A stretch of DNA of 20,052 nt from an uncultured Oscillospiraceae bacterium (GCA_934539585.1 CAKTCT010000048.1:1-20052), one strand, 5' to 3'. Counted from the stretch's first letter, positions 5,998-14,205 are shown. A program made the numbers and translations. Notes: generated from the sequence alone by a model not told the origin.

Positions 5998-7998
5998 ATG
6001 AACGAATTTTTACCGGTCAGCCGGGCGGACATGGACGCCCGGGGCATCGATCAGCTGGATTTCATCTGCATCACCGGCGACAGCTATGTGGACCACCCCA
6101 GCTTCGGCGTCTCCATCATCTCCCGGGTGGTGGAGGACCAGGGCTTTACCGTAGGTGTCATCGCCCAGCCCGACTGGAAGACCCGCCGGGATTTTGAAAA
6201 GCTGGGGCGGCCGAAATACGCCTTTCTGGTGACCTCCGGGAACATCGATTCTATGGTGGCCCATTATACCGTGGCCAAGAACCGCCGCTCCGTGGACGCC
6301 TACACCGCAGGCGGGGTCATGGGAAAGCGCCCGGACCGGGCGGTGACGGTTTACTGCCGGAAGCTCCGGGAAATCTACGGGGACATCCCCATCGTCATCG
6401 GCGGCCTGGAAGCGTCGCTGCGGCGGTTTGCCCACTACGACTACTGGGACGACTCCGTCCATCCCTCCATCCTGGAGGAGTCCGGGGCGGACCTCCTTTC
6501 CTACGGCATGGGGGAACTCCAGACCGGGGAAATCGTCCGCCGTCTGGGGGCCGGAGAGGACATCCGCACCCTGACGGACATCCGGGGGACCTGCTACCTC
6601 TGCGCCCCGGCGGACACCCCCTTCGGCGGGGTCCAGTGCCCGGACTATAAGATCATCTGCACCGACAAAAAAGCCTACTGCAAGGCCACGAAAATCCAGA
6701 TGGACCAGCAGGACGAGGTCTACGGCCGGATGATTTTACAGCGCCAGAAGGAGAAAATGCTGGTCCAGAACCCGCCCATGCGGGTTTTGACCACCGAGGA
6801 GCTGGACCATGTCTACGCCCTGCCCTACACCCGGCGCTGGCACCCCATGTACGACGCGGAGGGCGGCGTTCCCGGCCTGGCGGAGGTGGAATTTTCCATC
6901 GCCCACAACCGGGGGTGCTTCGGCAACTGCAACTTCTGCTCCATCGCCTTCCACCAGGGGAGGAAAATCGCCGTCCGCAGCCAGGAATCGGTGCTGGCCG
7001 AGGCAAAGCTCCTGACCACGCTGCCCGGGTTCAAGGGCTACATCCACGACGTGGGCGGCCCTACGGCCAACTTCCGGCATCCCTCCTGCAAAAAGCAGCA
7101 GGAAAAGGGCCTCTGCATGGGAAGAAAGTGCCTGGCCCCCACCCCCTGTCCGGCCCTGGACGCCGACGAGCGGGACTATCTGGAGCTGCTGCGGAAGGTC
7201 CGGGAGCTGCCGGGGGTCAAGCGGGTGTTCATCCGGTCGGGAATCCGGTACGACTATATGATGGAGGACCCCGACGACACCTTTTTCAAGGAGCTGGTCC
7301 AGTACCACGTCTCCGGCCAGCTGAAGGTGGCTCCGGAGCACTGCTCCAGCGACGTTCTGGACGCCATGGGCAAGCCCCACATCGACGTTTACAAGGCTTT
7401 TGCGGAGAAATTTTACCGCATCACCAAGAAGCTGGGGAAGAAGCAGTTCCTGGTGCCCTACCTCATGTCCTCCCACCCCGGGAGCACCCTGAAGGACGCC
7501 GTGGAGCTGGCCCTGTTCCTCAAGGAGCAGCACATCCACCCCGAGCAGGTCCAGGACTTTTACCCCACCCCGGGGACGGTGTCCACCTGCATGTTCTTCA
7601 CGGAGATGAACCCCTATACCCTGGAGCCGGTCTTTGTCCCCAAGACCCCGGAGGAGAAGGCCATGCAGCGGGCGCTTTTGCAGTATTTCCTGCCCCATAA
7701 CCGGGGGCTGGTCCTCAAGGCGCTGCGGAAGGCGGGCCGGGCCGACCTCATCGGCAGCGGGCCGGAGTGTCTGGTCCCGGCGCCGGTGGGGGAGGTCGCT
7801 TCCGGCCAGCGGAACGGAAAAGGGTCCGTTCATGGTTCCCGGGGGGACCGCCCGGGAACGGCGGATTCCCGGAAGGGGCGGAATCCCCGGGGGCAGAATG
7901 GCGCAAAACCGGTACAAAAAGGTGCGTCGAAGGTTCCCTACGGGTCACGGAAGGGGAACGTCCCGGCCCGGAATTCCGGGGGAAAAAAGCAGGGATAA
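5998..7998 (+). CDS. ygiQ: YgiQ family radical SAM protein (UPF0313)
   Basis: This 666-aa cytoplasmic iron-sulfur enzyme has an unknown substrate. The N-terminal YgiQ domain shows FICITGDSYVDHPSFG (21-36). The radical SAM core carries the CxxxCxxC cluster motif in GCFGNCNFCS (C307, C311, C314). The conserved HDVGGPTANF and QDFYPTPGT segments follow, then the C-terminal domain. Residues 601-666 form an odd tail: low complexity, rich in Gly, with 16 Lys/Arg against 2 Asp. The ATG at 5998 is chosen because GAGGAAA lies six bases upstream; an ATG at 5986 has no ribosome site. It starts 21 bp after ftsK and may be read from the same transcript. A likely terminator follows. Confidence 0.93.
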   Translation: MNEFLPVSRADMDARGIDQLDFICITGDSYVDHPSFGVSIISRVVEDQGFTVGVIAQPDWKTRRDFEKLGRPKYAFLVTSGNIDSMVAHYTVAKNRRSVDAYTAGGVMGKRPDRAVTVYCRKLREIYGDIPIVIGGLEASLRRFAHYDYWDDSVHPSILEESGADLLSYGMGELQTGEIVRRLGAGEDIRTLTDIRGTCYLCAPADTPFGGVQCPDYKIICTDKKAYCKATKIQMDQQDEVYGRMILQRQKEKMLVQNPPMRVLTTEELDHVYALPYTRRWHPMYDAEGGVPGLAEVEFSIAHNRGCFGNCNFCSIAFHQGRKIAVRSQESVLAEAKLLTTLPGFKGYIHDVGGPTANFRHPSCKKQQEKGLCMGRKCLAPTPCPALDADERDYLELLRKVRELPGVKRVFIRSGIRYDYMMEDPDDTFFKELVQYHVSGQLKVAPEHCSSDVLDAMGKPHIDVYKAFAEKFYRITKKLGKKQFLVPYLMSSHPGSTLKDAVELALFLKEQHIHPEQVQDFYPTPGTVSTCMFFTEMNPYTLEPVFVPKTPEEKAMQRALLQYFLPHNRGLVLKALRKAGRADLIGSGPECLVPAPVGEVASGQRNGKGSVHGSRGDRPGTADSRKGRNPRGQNGAKPVQKGASKVPYGSRKGNVPARNSGGKKQG

Positions 7999-8329
7999 AT
8001 TACAGCCGCATTTCCGGAAGGCGTTTCTGCGTTCCGGAAATCTTTTGGTACGAAATTGAACCCGGCCGGACCATCGGATAAGAAACATGTCCGGGCAGTT
8101 CCGGCACGATGGGGAAGCCGGCTTGCAGAAGGCGGAAAGCGGGGCCTTTTGGTAAGAAGGCCCCGCGGGGGCCGGTGCGGCGGCGGAAAGGCTGCCGGGC
8201 GCTGGTCCTGCGGCGAGGGGTGCGGATCGGGGATGGCCCGGACGGGCATCCGGGCCGCTGGTTCCGGAACGCTTTTGGGAAGGACTTGCTCTGCGAGGGC
8301 GGAAAAACGGTGGATTTGGAGGAATTATT
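7999..8329. other. Structured gene-free gap before the ComEC-like gene
   Basis: This 331-bp stretch holds no credible gene; the frames that cross it are unrelated to any family I recognise. Three perfect hairpins are visible: 8011-8040 (listed as a terminator), 8141-8164 (GGGGCCTT/AAGGCCCC) and 8235-8256 (GGCCCGGA/TCCGGGCC). TTGAAC at 8056-8061 could be a -35, but no good -10 follows at normal spacing. I find no recognisable riboswitch. Confidence 0.5.
8011..8046 (+). terminator. Possible Rho-independent terminator after ygiQ
   Basis: TTTCCGGAA (8011-8019) and TTCCGGAAA (8032-8040) form a perfect 9-bp stem with a 12-base loop, followed by TCTTTT. It lies 12 bases after the ygiQ stop. The loop is large and the U tract imperfect. 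Confidence 0.5.
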
Positions 8330-9310
8330 TTGGCAAAGAGAAGGACGCGGCGGGGGAACCCCAGGTACAACTGGCCGGCTATCATCGCCGCGGCGGTGCT
8401 GGTCAGCGCTTTTCTGATCATTTATCTGGCCACGGGGAACAAGATCAGCGACCTGTTCCCGGAGTGGGACGACTTTACATCGGCGGTGACGGACACCGTG
8501 GGCTCCTCCCGGGAGGCGGGGAGCGCGCCGGAGCTCTCCGGGGAGACGGCGCTGGTCCACTTCATCGACGTGGGCCAGGGGGACAGCATGCTCATCCAGT
8601 GCGGCGGGAAGAATATCCTCATCGACGCCGGGGAAAATGACAAGGGGACCGTGGTCAACGCCTACCTGGACAAGATCGGGGTGGAGACCATCGACCTGGC
8701 CATCGGCACCCATCCCCACTCCGACCACATCGGGGGGCTGGACGTGGTGCTGGACGCCCACAAGACCGGGAAGATCATTCTGCCCTCGGTGCCCGAGGAC
8801 AAGACGCCCACCACCCGGACCTACCGGGACCTGTTGAAGTCCATCCAGGCCCAGAACCTGAAGATCACCCTGGCAAAGCCGGGGAAAACCTATGAGTTCG
8901 GGGCTGGGACCCTGGAAATCCTGGGGCCGGTGAAGGACGATTACGACAGCCTCAACGATTTTTCTGTGGTCTGCCGGTTTGCCTTTGGGGACTGGAGCTT
9001 TCTGTTCACCGGGGACATGGAGTCCGACGCGGAGAAGGATCTGCTGGACGCAGGGACCGACGTCTCCGCCCGGGTGCTGAAGCTGGGGCACCACGGCAGC
9101 TCCACCTCCACCAGCCAGGCGTTTCTGGACGCGGTGGGGCCGGAAATCTGCGTCATGGAGGTGGGGGAGGGTAACTCCTACAACCATCCCCACCGGGAGA
9201 CGGTCCAGAAGATGCAGGAGGGCGGCTACCAGGTCTACCGCACGGATTTGAACGGAAGCATTGTCTTTACCACCGACGGGACGGAGTGCAGTGTGGAGAC
9301 GGAGAAGTAG
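8330..9310 (+). CDS. ComEC/Rec2-like metallo-beta-lactamase-fold hydrolase, membrane-anchored
   Basis: The product has 326 aa. A basic N-terminus and one hydrophobic segment (about 15-34) form a signal anchor, so the enzyme domain should sit outside the membrane. The hydrolase domain starts with LVHFIDVGQGDSMLI (75-89). It has the metal motif HPHSDH (H128, H130, D132, H133), FTGD (D229) and LGHHGSS (H254, H255). This is the ComEC C-terminal type, which is proposed to act on DNA or nucleotides; the substrate here is unknown. The ComEC channel domains are absent, so this is a stand-alone relative rather than the DNA uptake channel. The start is TTG with GGAGGA six bases upstream, and no ATG occurs before the catalytic domain. 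A DUF3006 gene, its usual partner, lies 415 bp downstream. Confidence 0.9.
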   Translation: MAKRRTRRGNPRYNWPAIIAAAVLVSAFLIIYLATGNKISDLFPEWDDFTSAVTDTVGSSREAGSAPELSGETALVHFIDVGQGDSMLIQCGGKNILIDAGENDKGTVVNAYLDKIGVETIDLAIGTHPHSDHIGGLDVVLDAHKTGKIILPSVPEDKTPTTRTYRDLLKSIQAQNLKITLAKPGKTYEFGAGTLEILGPVKDDYDSLNDFSVVCRFAFGDWSFLFTGDMESDAEKDLLDAGTDVSARVLKLGHHGSSTSTSQAFLDAVGPEICVMEVGEGNSYNHPHRETVQKMQEGGYQVYRTDLNGSIVFTTDGTECSVETEK

Positions 9311-9725
9311 GCGGAGTTGGGCTTGTTGCTAAGGCTCGGAAAGTTTTTGAGAGGAAATCCGGGGCGGTTTGTGCCGGAGGGTGCGGATTTGGTGCGGCTG
9401 GAGCCGGTGGAGCTTAGCAGGCTTTGGTGTTGAAAGAAGGCCGTGCGGTGCTGGCGGCAGTTTGGCACGCTCTGGGAGCGCAGGGCGGTTCGGTGTGGCT
9501 GGATTGCTGGGTAGCGCTTGGCGGGGCGCGGGCTTGCTTTCGTGAGGACCGGGCGGTTCGCGGGGCGCTTCGGAGACGGGCGGTTCGCGGGATGCTTCGG
9601 GAAATCCCGGGGGCCGGAGAAAAGTCCGGCGCGGATGGAAGATGTCAATGCCGGAGGGCGGCGGCTCTGCGGCGGGAAAATATGGCCGGGCGTCGGGAGG
9701 CGGCGGCCGGGAAAGGAGGGCGTTT
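9311..9725. other. Gene-free GC-rich gap between the hydrolase and the DUF3006 gene
   Basis: Open frames of 100-155 codons cross this stretch on both strands, but all are low-complexity (Ala/Arg/Gly or Pro-rich) and show no family pattern. I call no gene. It contains an imperfect 27-bp tandem repeat (9551-9600) and ends in the DUF3006 ribosome site. It may be decayed coding sequence or a spacer; the sequence does not decide. Confidence 0.4.
9551..9600 (+). repeat. Imperfect two-copy tandem repeat, 27-bp period
   Basis: A 23-bp unit starting GGGCGGTTCGCGGG occurs at 9551-9573 and again at 9578-9600, with two mismatches, separated by AGAC. The shorter core GGGCGGTTCG recurs at 9483-9492. Confidence 0.7.
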
Positions 9726-9941
9726 ATGCTGATCGTTGATCGGATCGAAGGGGGCTTTGCCGTCTGCGAGGACGACGGCGGGGAGATGCGGGACATCTCC
9801 CTGGCGGAGCTGCCGGAGGAGGTCCGGGAAGGAGACGTGTTGGTTCCTGGCCCGGAGGGCTACCGGGTCGATGCGGAGGAGACCAGGCGGCTGCGGGAGG
9901 AAAACGCGGCGCTGTTCCGGAGCCTTCTGGAGGAGCCGTGA
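9726..9941 (+). CDS. DUF3006 domain protein
   Basis: This small (71 aa) acidic protein of unknown function shows the DUF3006 pattern: the N-terminal LIVDRIEGGFAVCEDD strand pair, a central LPEEVREGDVLV, and a C-terminal helix DAEETRRLREENAALFRSLL. It is cytoplasmic, with no signal sequence. The ATG at 9726 has AAAGGAGG six bases upstream; the frame is open further upstream but only through low-complexity sequence. DUF3006 genes are commonly found beside ComEC-like hydrolases in Firmicutes, as here, which suggests a shared but unknown role. The stop codon lies inside a hairpin (9932-9950). Confidence 0.82.
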   Translation: MLIVDRIEGGFAVCEDDGGEMRDISLAELPEEVREGDVLVPGPEGYRVDAEETRRLREENAALFRSLLEEP

Positions 9942-9950
9942 GGAGGCTCC
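9932..9950 (+). other. Hairpin over the DUF3006 stop codon
   Basis: GGAGCC (9932-9937) and GGCTCC (9945-9950) enclose the TGA stop. A TTTTT follows nine bases later, so this could be a weak terminator. The rest of the 308-bp gap before hprK holds the strong terminator and the promoter listed next, and nothing else I can support. Confidence 0.3.
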
Positions 9951-10116
9951 GGAAGGGCTTTTTACCGGCGGGAATGAAGCGCGCCGGATGATTTTTCACC
10001 GGAATCTGCCGGAGCGCGGTTCCTGGACTGCTTTTTCCGGCGCCGGGAGCTGTTTTACCGATGCGGTTCCCGGCATGAGCGGCGGGTCCGGAAGCCGATG
10101 ATTCGTGGAAATTGAC

Positions 10117-10159
10117 AAAAACCGGGGCGGACATTTTCCATCCGCCCCGTCTTTTTTTT
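10117..10159 (+). terminator. Strong Rho-independent terminator, probably bidirectional
   Basis: A 9-bp GC-rich stem, CGGGGCGGA (10123-10131) with TCCGCCCCG (10141-10149), has a 9-base loop and is followed by eight T (10152-10159). Five A upstream (10117-10121) would give a U tract for minus-strand transcripts too. It separates the DUF3006 gene from the hprK cluster. Confidence 0.9.
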
Positions 10160-10177
10160 CGGAGGGGCCGGGGTCTC

Positions 10178-10207
10178 TTGCAAAAGGATGTCCGGATGTT
10201 GTATAAT
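10178..10207 (+). promoter_or_regulatory. Promoter of the hprK cluster
   Basis: TTGCAA (10178-10183), an 18-bp spacer and a perfect TATAAT (10202-10207) lie 43 bp before the hprK start, just behind the strong terminator. Confidence 0.75.
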
Positions 10208-10249
10208 GGGAAAAACGGGTTTATCCCGAAAACAAGGAGGAATCGGAAC

Positions 10250-11206
10250 ATGCCATCCAACTTCACCGTTTCTCTGGAACGGCTGATCAAGGATTTTTCC
10301 ATGGAGAGCGTCTACCTGCCGGCGGAGCCTGCCTCCATTTTGATTTCGTCCAGCGAGGTCAACCGGCCGGGGCTGTTCATCACCGGGTTCTACGATTACT
10401 TTGACCCGGACCGCATCCAGATTCTGGGGCGGATGGAGACGGCCTTTTTAAGCGACCTGAGCCACGAGGTCCTGAAGGAGCGCATCGACCGGATGCTGAG
10501 CCTGAAAATCCCCGCGCTGGTGGTGACCAGGGGGATGGAGGTCTTCCCGGAGATCATCGACTCCGCCAAGGAAAACCAGGTGCCGGTGATCCGCACCCAG
10601 GAGGCCACGTCCAGCTTTATGGCGGCGCTGATCTCCTACCTCAACGTGGAGCTGGCTCCCCGGATCACCCGCCACGGGGTGCTGGTGGAGGTCTACGGCG
10701 AGGGGATGCTGATCCTGGGCGACTCCGGCGTGGGCAAGAGCGAGACCGCCATCGAGCTGGTCAAGCGGGGCCACCGGCTCATCGCCGACGACGCCGTGGA
10801 GATCCGGCGGGTGTCCAACAAGAGCCTGGTGGGGACCTCTCCGGAGAACATCCGGCATTTCGTGGAGCTCCGGGGCATCGGCATCATCAACGCCCGGCGG
10901 CTCTTTGGCATGGGCGCGGTCAAGACCACCGAGAAGATCGACATGGTGGTCCGGCTGGAGCACTGGGACCCCAACAAGACCTACGACCGCATGGGCATCG
11001 AGAACGAGTACATCTCCATCCTGGGGAACCGGGTGCCCTGTCTCACCATTCCGGTGAAGCCCGGGCGGAACCTGGCCATTATCCTGGAGGTGGCGGCCAT
11101 GAACAACCGGCAGAAGAAGATGGGCTACAACGCCGCTCAGGAGCTCCTCAAGAAGCTGGGGATGCCGGCGGACGGCGGCGACATCGTCAAGGACTGGGAT
11201 TTTTAA
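10250..11206 (+). CDS. hprK: HPr kinase/phosphorylase
   Basis: This 318-aa bifunctional enzyme phosphorylates HPr on Ser46 when glycolytic intermediates are high and removes the phosphate when phosphate is high, which sets carbon catabolite control. The N-terminal domain (1-130) precedes the catalytic core. The core has RHGVLVEVYGEGM (141-153, with H142), Walker A GDSGVGKS (157-164, K163), LIADDAVEI (D180/D181) and the HprK family signature LRGIGIINARRLFG (207-220). Length is normal. The ATG at 10250 has AAGGAGG nine bases upstream and lies just after a clear promoter. HPr itself is not in the window. The gene opens a cluster with a glucokinase and murB, which fits a link between sugar status and wall synthesis. 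Confidence 0.97.
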   Translation: MPSNFTVSLERLIKDFSMESVYLPAEPASILISSSEVNRPGLFITGFYDYFDPDRIQILGRMETAFLSDLSHEVLKERIDRMLSLKIPALVVTRGMEVFPEIIDSAKENQVPVIRTQEATSSFMAALISYLNVELAPRITRHGVLVEVYGEGMLILGDSGVGKSETAIELVKRGHRLIADDAVEIRRVSNKSLVGTSPENIRHFVELRGIGIINARRLFGMGAVKTTEKIDMVVRLEHWDPNKTYDRMGIENEYISILGNRVPCLTIPVKPGRNLAIILEVAAMNNRQKKMGYNAAQELLKKLGMPADGGDIVKDWDF

Positions 11207-11274
11207 CTGTGTCGACAGGCCCGGAAGCATTTTTCGGGCAGAAAAAAACTATACTGTAAAGTGAGGAAACCGAC

Positions 11275-12234
11275 ATGAAGTATTACATTGGAATCGACCT
11301 GGGCGGAACCTTCGTCAAGGCCGGCGTGGTGGACGAGAATTATCAGATCGTGGCCAAGGCCATGGTGCCCTCCGCAGACGCGGTGGGCGATCCGGAGCTG
11401 GTGGCGGACCGGATGGTCCAGTGCGCCAGGGAGGCCCTGGAAAAGGCGGGGCTGACCATGGACGACGCGGACAGCATCGGCGTGGGCACTCCCGGGTCTG
11501 TGGAGCCGGAGACCGGGTCCATCGTCTACGCCAACAACCTGAAATTCCGGAACACCCCCTTGCGGAAGTACATGGAGGAGCGGACCGGGAAGAAAATCTA
11601 TGTGGAAAACGACGCCAACGTGGCCGCTTACGGCGAGGTCCTGGCCGGGGCCGCCAAGGGGTACAAGGACGCCATCGTGGTGACGCTGGGCACCGGCGTC
11701 GGCGGCGGCATCATCATCGACGGGAAAATCTACGCGGGCTTCAACCACTTCGGCGGAGAGCTGGGCCACGAGGTCATCGTCTACAACGGACGGCAGTGCA
11801 CCTGCGGGCGGAAGGGCTGTCTGGAAGCCTACGCCTCGGCTACGGGGCTCATCAACATGACCAAGGAGGCCATGGAGGCCCACAAGGACTCCAGAATGTG
11901 GGAGGTGGCCAAGACCCTGGACGAGGTCAACGGCAAGACCGCCTTCGACGCCATGCGGCTGGGCGACGCCGCGGGCAAGGCCGTGGTGGACGAGTACATC
12001 GGCTACCTGGGCTGCGGGCTTTCCAACTTCGTCAACGTGTTCCAGCCGGAGATTCTGCTGCTGGGCGGCGGCATCTGCAAGGAGGGGGAGAACCTGCTGG
12101 CTCCGCTCCGGGAGATCATCGCCAGGGAGAGCTACGGCATCGCGGGATATGCCGCCACCAAGCTGGGCACCTGCGCGTTGGGCAACGACGCGGGGACCAT
12201 CGGCGCGGCGTTCCTCTGGAAGATCGCGGAATAA
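11275..12234 (+). CDS. glk: ROK family glucokinase
   Basis: This 319-aa cytoplasmic sugar kinase probably converts glucose to glucose-6-phosphate with ATP. The phosphate-binding motif IGIDLGGTFVKAG is at 5-17. ENDANVAAYGE holds the catalytic aspartate D113. LGTGVGGGIIIDG is the second phosphate loop. The ROK signature HFGGELGHEV leads to the zinc site CTCGRKGC (C175, C177, C182). Specificity for glucose is the usual role for this length and context but is not certain; other ROK hexokinases look similar. GAGG lies eight bases before the ATG. It follows hprK by 68 bp. A TATACT at 11250-11255 could be an internal -10, but no clear -35 goes with it. Confidence 0.9.
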   Translation: MKYYIGIDLGGTFVKAGVVDENYQIVAKAMVPSADAVGDPELVADRMVQCAREALEKAGLTMDDADSIGVGTPGSVEPETGSIVYANNLKFRNTPLRKYMEERTGKKIYVENDANVAAYGEVLAGAAKGYKDAIVVTLGTGVGGGIIIDGKIYAGFNHFGGELGHEVIVYNGRQCTCGRKGCLEAYASATGLINMTKEAMEAHKDSRMWEVAKTLDEVNGKTAFDAMRLGDAAGKAVVDEYIGYLGCGLSNFVNVFQPEILLLGGGICKEGENLLAPLREIIARESYGIAGYAATKLGTCALGNDAGTIGAAFLWKIAE

Positions 12235-12398
12235 AGGCGTTTCCCGGCTGCGGCGGGGTCGGGCCGGTCTGTGGGCAGACCGGCTCTCGGTTGCGGTGGT
12301 CGTGAAAACGGCAAACGGTAGGCGGGGCTCCGCCCTGCCGCCCAAGCCTGTCGGGGTCCGGCCGGTTTGGGCGGCAGAATTTTCGAATTGGAGGTACC
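12235..12398 (+). other. Structured 164-bp leader between glk and murB
   Basis: Three hairpins follow each other: GCCGGTCTG/CAGACCGGC (12263-12284, 9 bp, loop TGGG), GGCGG/CCGCC (12321-12334) and GCCGCCCAA/TTGGGCGGC (12337-12375, 9 bp with a structured interior). The last one ends 14 bases before the murB ribosome site. The first lacks a T run and the last is followed only by AGAATTTT, so termination would be weak. I see no promoter. Confidence 0.5.
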
Positions 12399-13307
12399 AT
12401 GGAACATCTGGAGGAAATCCGCGCCCTCTGCGAGGCGGAGGGGTGCGCTTACGTTCTGGACGCCCCCATGCGGGACTACACCACCTTCCGCATCGGCGGG
12501 CCGGCGGCCATTCTGCTGAAGCCCAAAAGCGCGGAGGAGGTCTGCTGGGTCCGGAGGACGCTGGCGGGGCTGGCTCCCATGTGGTTTCTGGGGAAGGGGT
12601 CCAACCTTCTGATCCCCGATGAGGGGGTCCCGGGGATCGTGGTGCTGCTGGGGCCGGATTTTTCCGGCATCGAGGTTTTAGAGGACGGGGAGACGCTGGT
12701 CTGTGAGGCCGGGGCTCCTCTGATGAAGGCGGCCAGGACGGCTCTGGACCGGGGGCTTTCCGGGCTGGAGTTTGCCTGGGGCATCCCGGGGACCGTGGGG
12801 GGCGGCGTTTACATGAACGCCGGGGCCTACGGCGGGGAGATGAAGGACGTGGTCCTCTGGTGCGAGCACGTGGACGGAGAAGGAAATCTCCGGCGGCTCA
12901 GCGGGGAGGAGCCGGAGTTTTCCTACCGGCACAGCGTGTACTCCGGGAAATCCCTGTGCATCGTCCGGACGGCGCTGCGGCTCCAAAAGGGCGACCCGGC
13001 GGTCATCCGGGCGCGGATGGACGAGCTGATGGAAAAACGGCGGTCCAGGCAGCCGTTGGAGTATCCCAGCGCGGGCAGCGCCTTCAAGCGGCCCGAGGGA
13101 GCCTATGCGGCGGCCCTCATCGAGGAATGCGGCCTGAAGGGGCTCCGGGTGGGGGACGCCATGGTCAGCGAGAAGCACAGCGGCTTCATCGTCAACGTGG
13201 GGAACGCCAGCTGCGCCGATGTGGAGGAGCTTTTCCGGCAGGTGCAGGATGCGGTCTTCCGGCGGACCGGGTACCGGCTGGAGCCGGAGGTGGGCAGCTT
13301 CCGGTGA
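12399..13307 (+). CDS. murB: UDP-N-acetylmuramate dehydrogenase MurB
   Basis: This 302-aa FAD enzyme reduces UDP-GlcNAc-enolpyruvate to UDP-MurNAc with NADPH, the second committed step of peptidoglycan precursor synthesis in the cytoplasm. FAD-binding segments are TTFRIGGPAAILL (28-40), GKGSNLLIPDEG (65-76) and GIPGTVGGGVYMNAGAYGGE (128-147). Catalytic residues are visible: R177 in YRHSVY, S227 in AGSAFKRPEG, and a C-terminal glutamate in LEPEV (probably E297). Its compact length fits the type II MurB of Firmicutes. GGAGG lies four bases before the ATG. It starts the tight run murB-rapZ-whiA-thioesterase-dnaE-acetyltransferase. Confidence 0.97.
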   Translation: MEHLEEIRALCEAEGCAYVLDAPMRDYTTFRIGGPAAILLKPKSAEEVCWVRRTLAGLAPMWFLGKGSNLLIPDEGVPGIVVLLGPDFSGIEVLEDGETLVCEAGAPLMKAARTALDRGLSGLEFAWGIPGTVGGGVYMNAGAYGGEMKDVVLWCEHVDGEGNLRRLSGEEPEFSYRHSVYSGKSLCIVRTALRLQKGDPAVIRARMDELMEKRRSRQPLEYPSAGSAFKRPEGAYAAALIEECGLKGLRVGDAMVSEKHSGFIVNVGNASCADVEELFRQVQDAVFRRTGYRLEPEVGSFR

Positions 13308-13347
13308 GGCGGCCTTTTGATTACAACTTCCAGAAGGATGGAACGAC

Positions 13348-14205
13348 ATGGATTTTTTGATCGTAACCGGCTTGTCCGGCGCGGGGAAATCCCGGGCGGT
13401 GGACGCGCTGGAGGACATTGGGTTTTACTGCGTGGACAATGTGCCGCCCCAGCTGATCTCCAAGGTGGCGGAAATCTGTCTGGCGGGGAACAGCAAAATC
13501 CGCCGGGTGGCGGTGGTCACGGACCTGCGGGGCGGGGACATGTTCTACGGGCTCTTTGAGGAGCTGGACCAGATGCGGGACAAGGGGCTGACCTACAAGC
13601 TGCTGTTTCTGGACGCCTCCGATGCGGAGCTGATCCGGCGGTACAAGGAGACCCGGCGGCGGCACCCTCTGGCCGGGGTGGTCAACGGCGGCATCGCCGA
13701 GGCCATCCGCAACGAGCGGGTGCTGCTGCGGCCGGCCAGGGAGCGGGCGGATTACGTCATCGATACCACCCATCTTTCCGCCAACGAATTGAAGCAGCGG
13801 ATGAACAACATCTTTCTGGACAGCATCCAGAACAGCATGCTCATCAACGTCATGTCCTTTGGGTTCAAGTACGGCTCCCCCAGCGAGGCCGACCTGGTCT
13901 TTGACGTGCGGTGTCTGCCCAATCCCTTTTATGTGGATGCGTTAAAGCCCAAGACCGGGCTGGACGCCGAGGTCCGGGAGTATGTGATGGACTCGGACAA
14001 TTCCCGGGAGCTGCTGGAAAAGCTCCGGGACCTGGTGGGGTTCCTGGTCCCGCTTTATCAGAAAGAGGGGAAAAGCCAGCTGATCATCGGGGTGGGTTGC
14101 ACCGGGGGCAAGCACCGGAGCGTGACCTTTGCCGAGGCGCTTTATCAGTTCCTGGCGGAGCGGGGGTACAACGTCCGGGTGGTCCACCGGGATATTTCCA
14201 AGTAA
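13348..14205 (+). CDS. rapZ: RapZ/YvcJ family nucleotide-binding protein
   Basis: The product has 285 aa. In E. coli RapZ is the RNase adapter that controls GlmS through small RNAs; in B. subtilis YvcJ binds and hydrolyses nucleotides and affects competence. The sequence shows Walker A GLSGAGKS (8-15, K14), the FYCVDNVPPQL segment, DTTHLSANELK, and the C-terminal GCTGGKHRSVTFAE motif (from C251), which is the hallmark of the family. In a Gram-positive host the Bacillus-type role is the safer guess. The ATG has GAAGGA nine bases upstream. It follows murB by 40 bp and precedes whiA by 13 bp. The usual yvcK gene between rapZ and whiA is missing. Confidence 0.97.
   Translation: MDFLIVTGLSGAGKSRAVDALEDIGFYCVDNVPPQLISKVAEICLAGNSKIRRVAVVTDLRGGDMFYGLFEELDQMRDKGLTYKLLFLDASDAELIRRYKETRRRHPLAGVVNGGIAEAIRNERVLLRPARERADYVIDTTHLSANELKQRMNNIFLDSIQNSMLINVMSFGFKYGSPSEADLVFDVRCLPNPFYVDALKPKTGLDAEVREYVMDSDNSRELLEKLRDLVGFLVPLYQKEGKSQLIIGVGCTGGKHRSVTFAEALYQFLAERGYNVRVVHRDISK

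Noticed and set aside
9329..9796. Pro-rich minus-strand frame and Ala/Arg-rich plus-strand frame in the gap before the DUF3006 gene
   Set aside because: No family resemblance, biased composition, no suitable ribosome site, and the frame runs into the DUF3006 gene.
11219..11239. Hairpin GCCCG/CGGGC between hprK and glk as a terminator
   Set aside because: Only five pairs and followed by A rather than T, so it should not terminate plus-strand transcripts.
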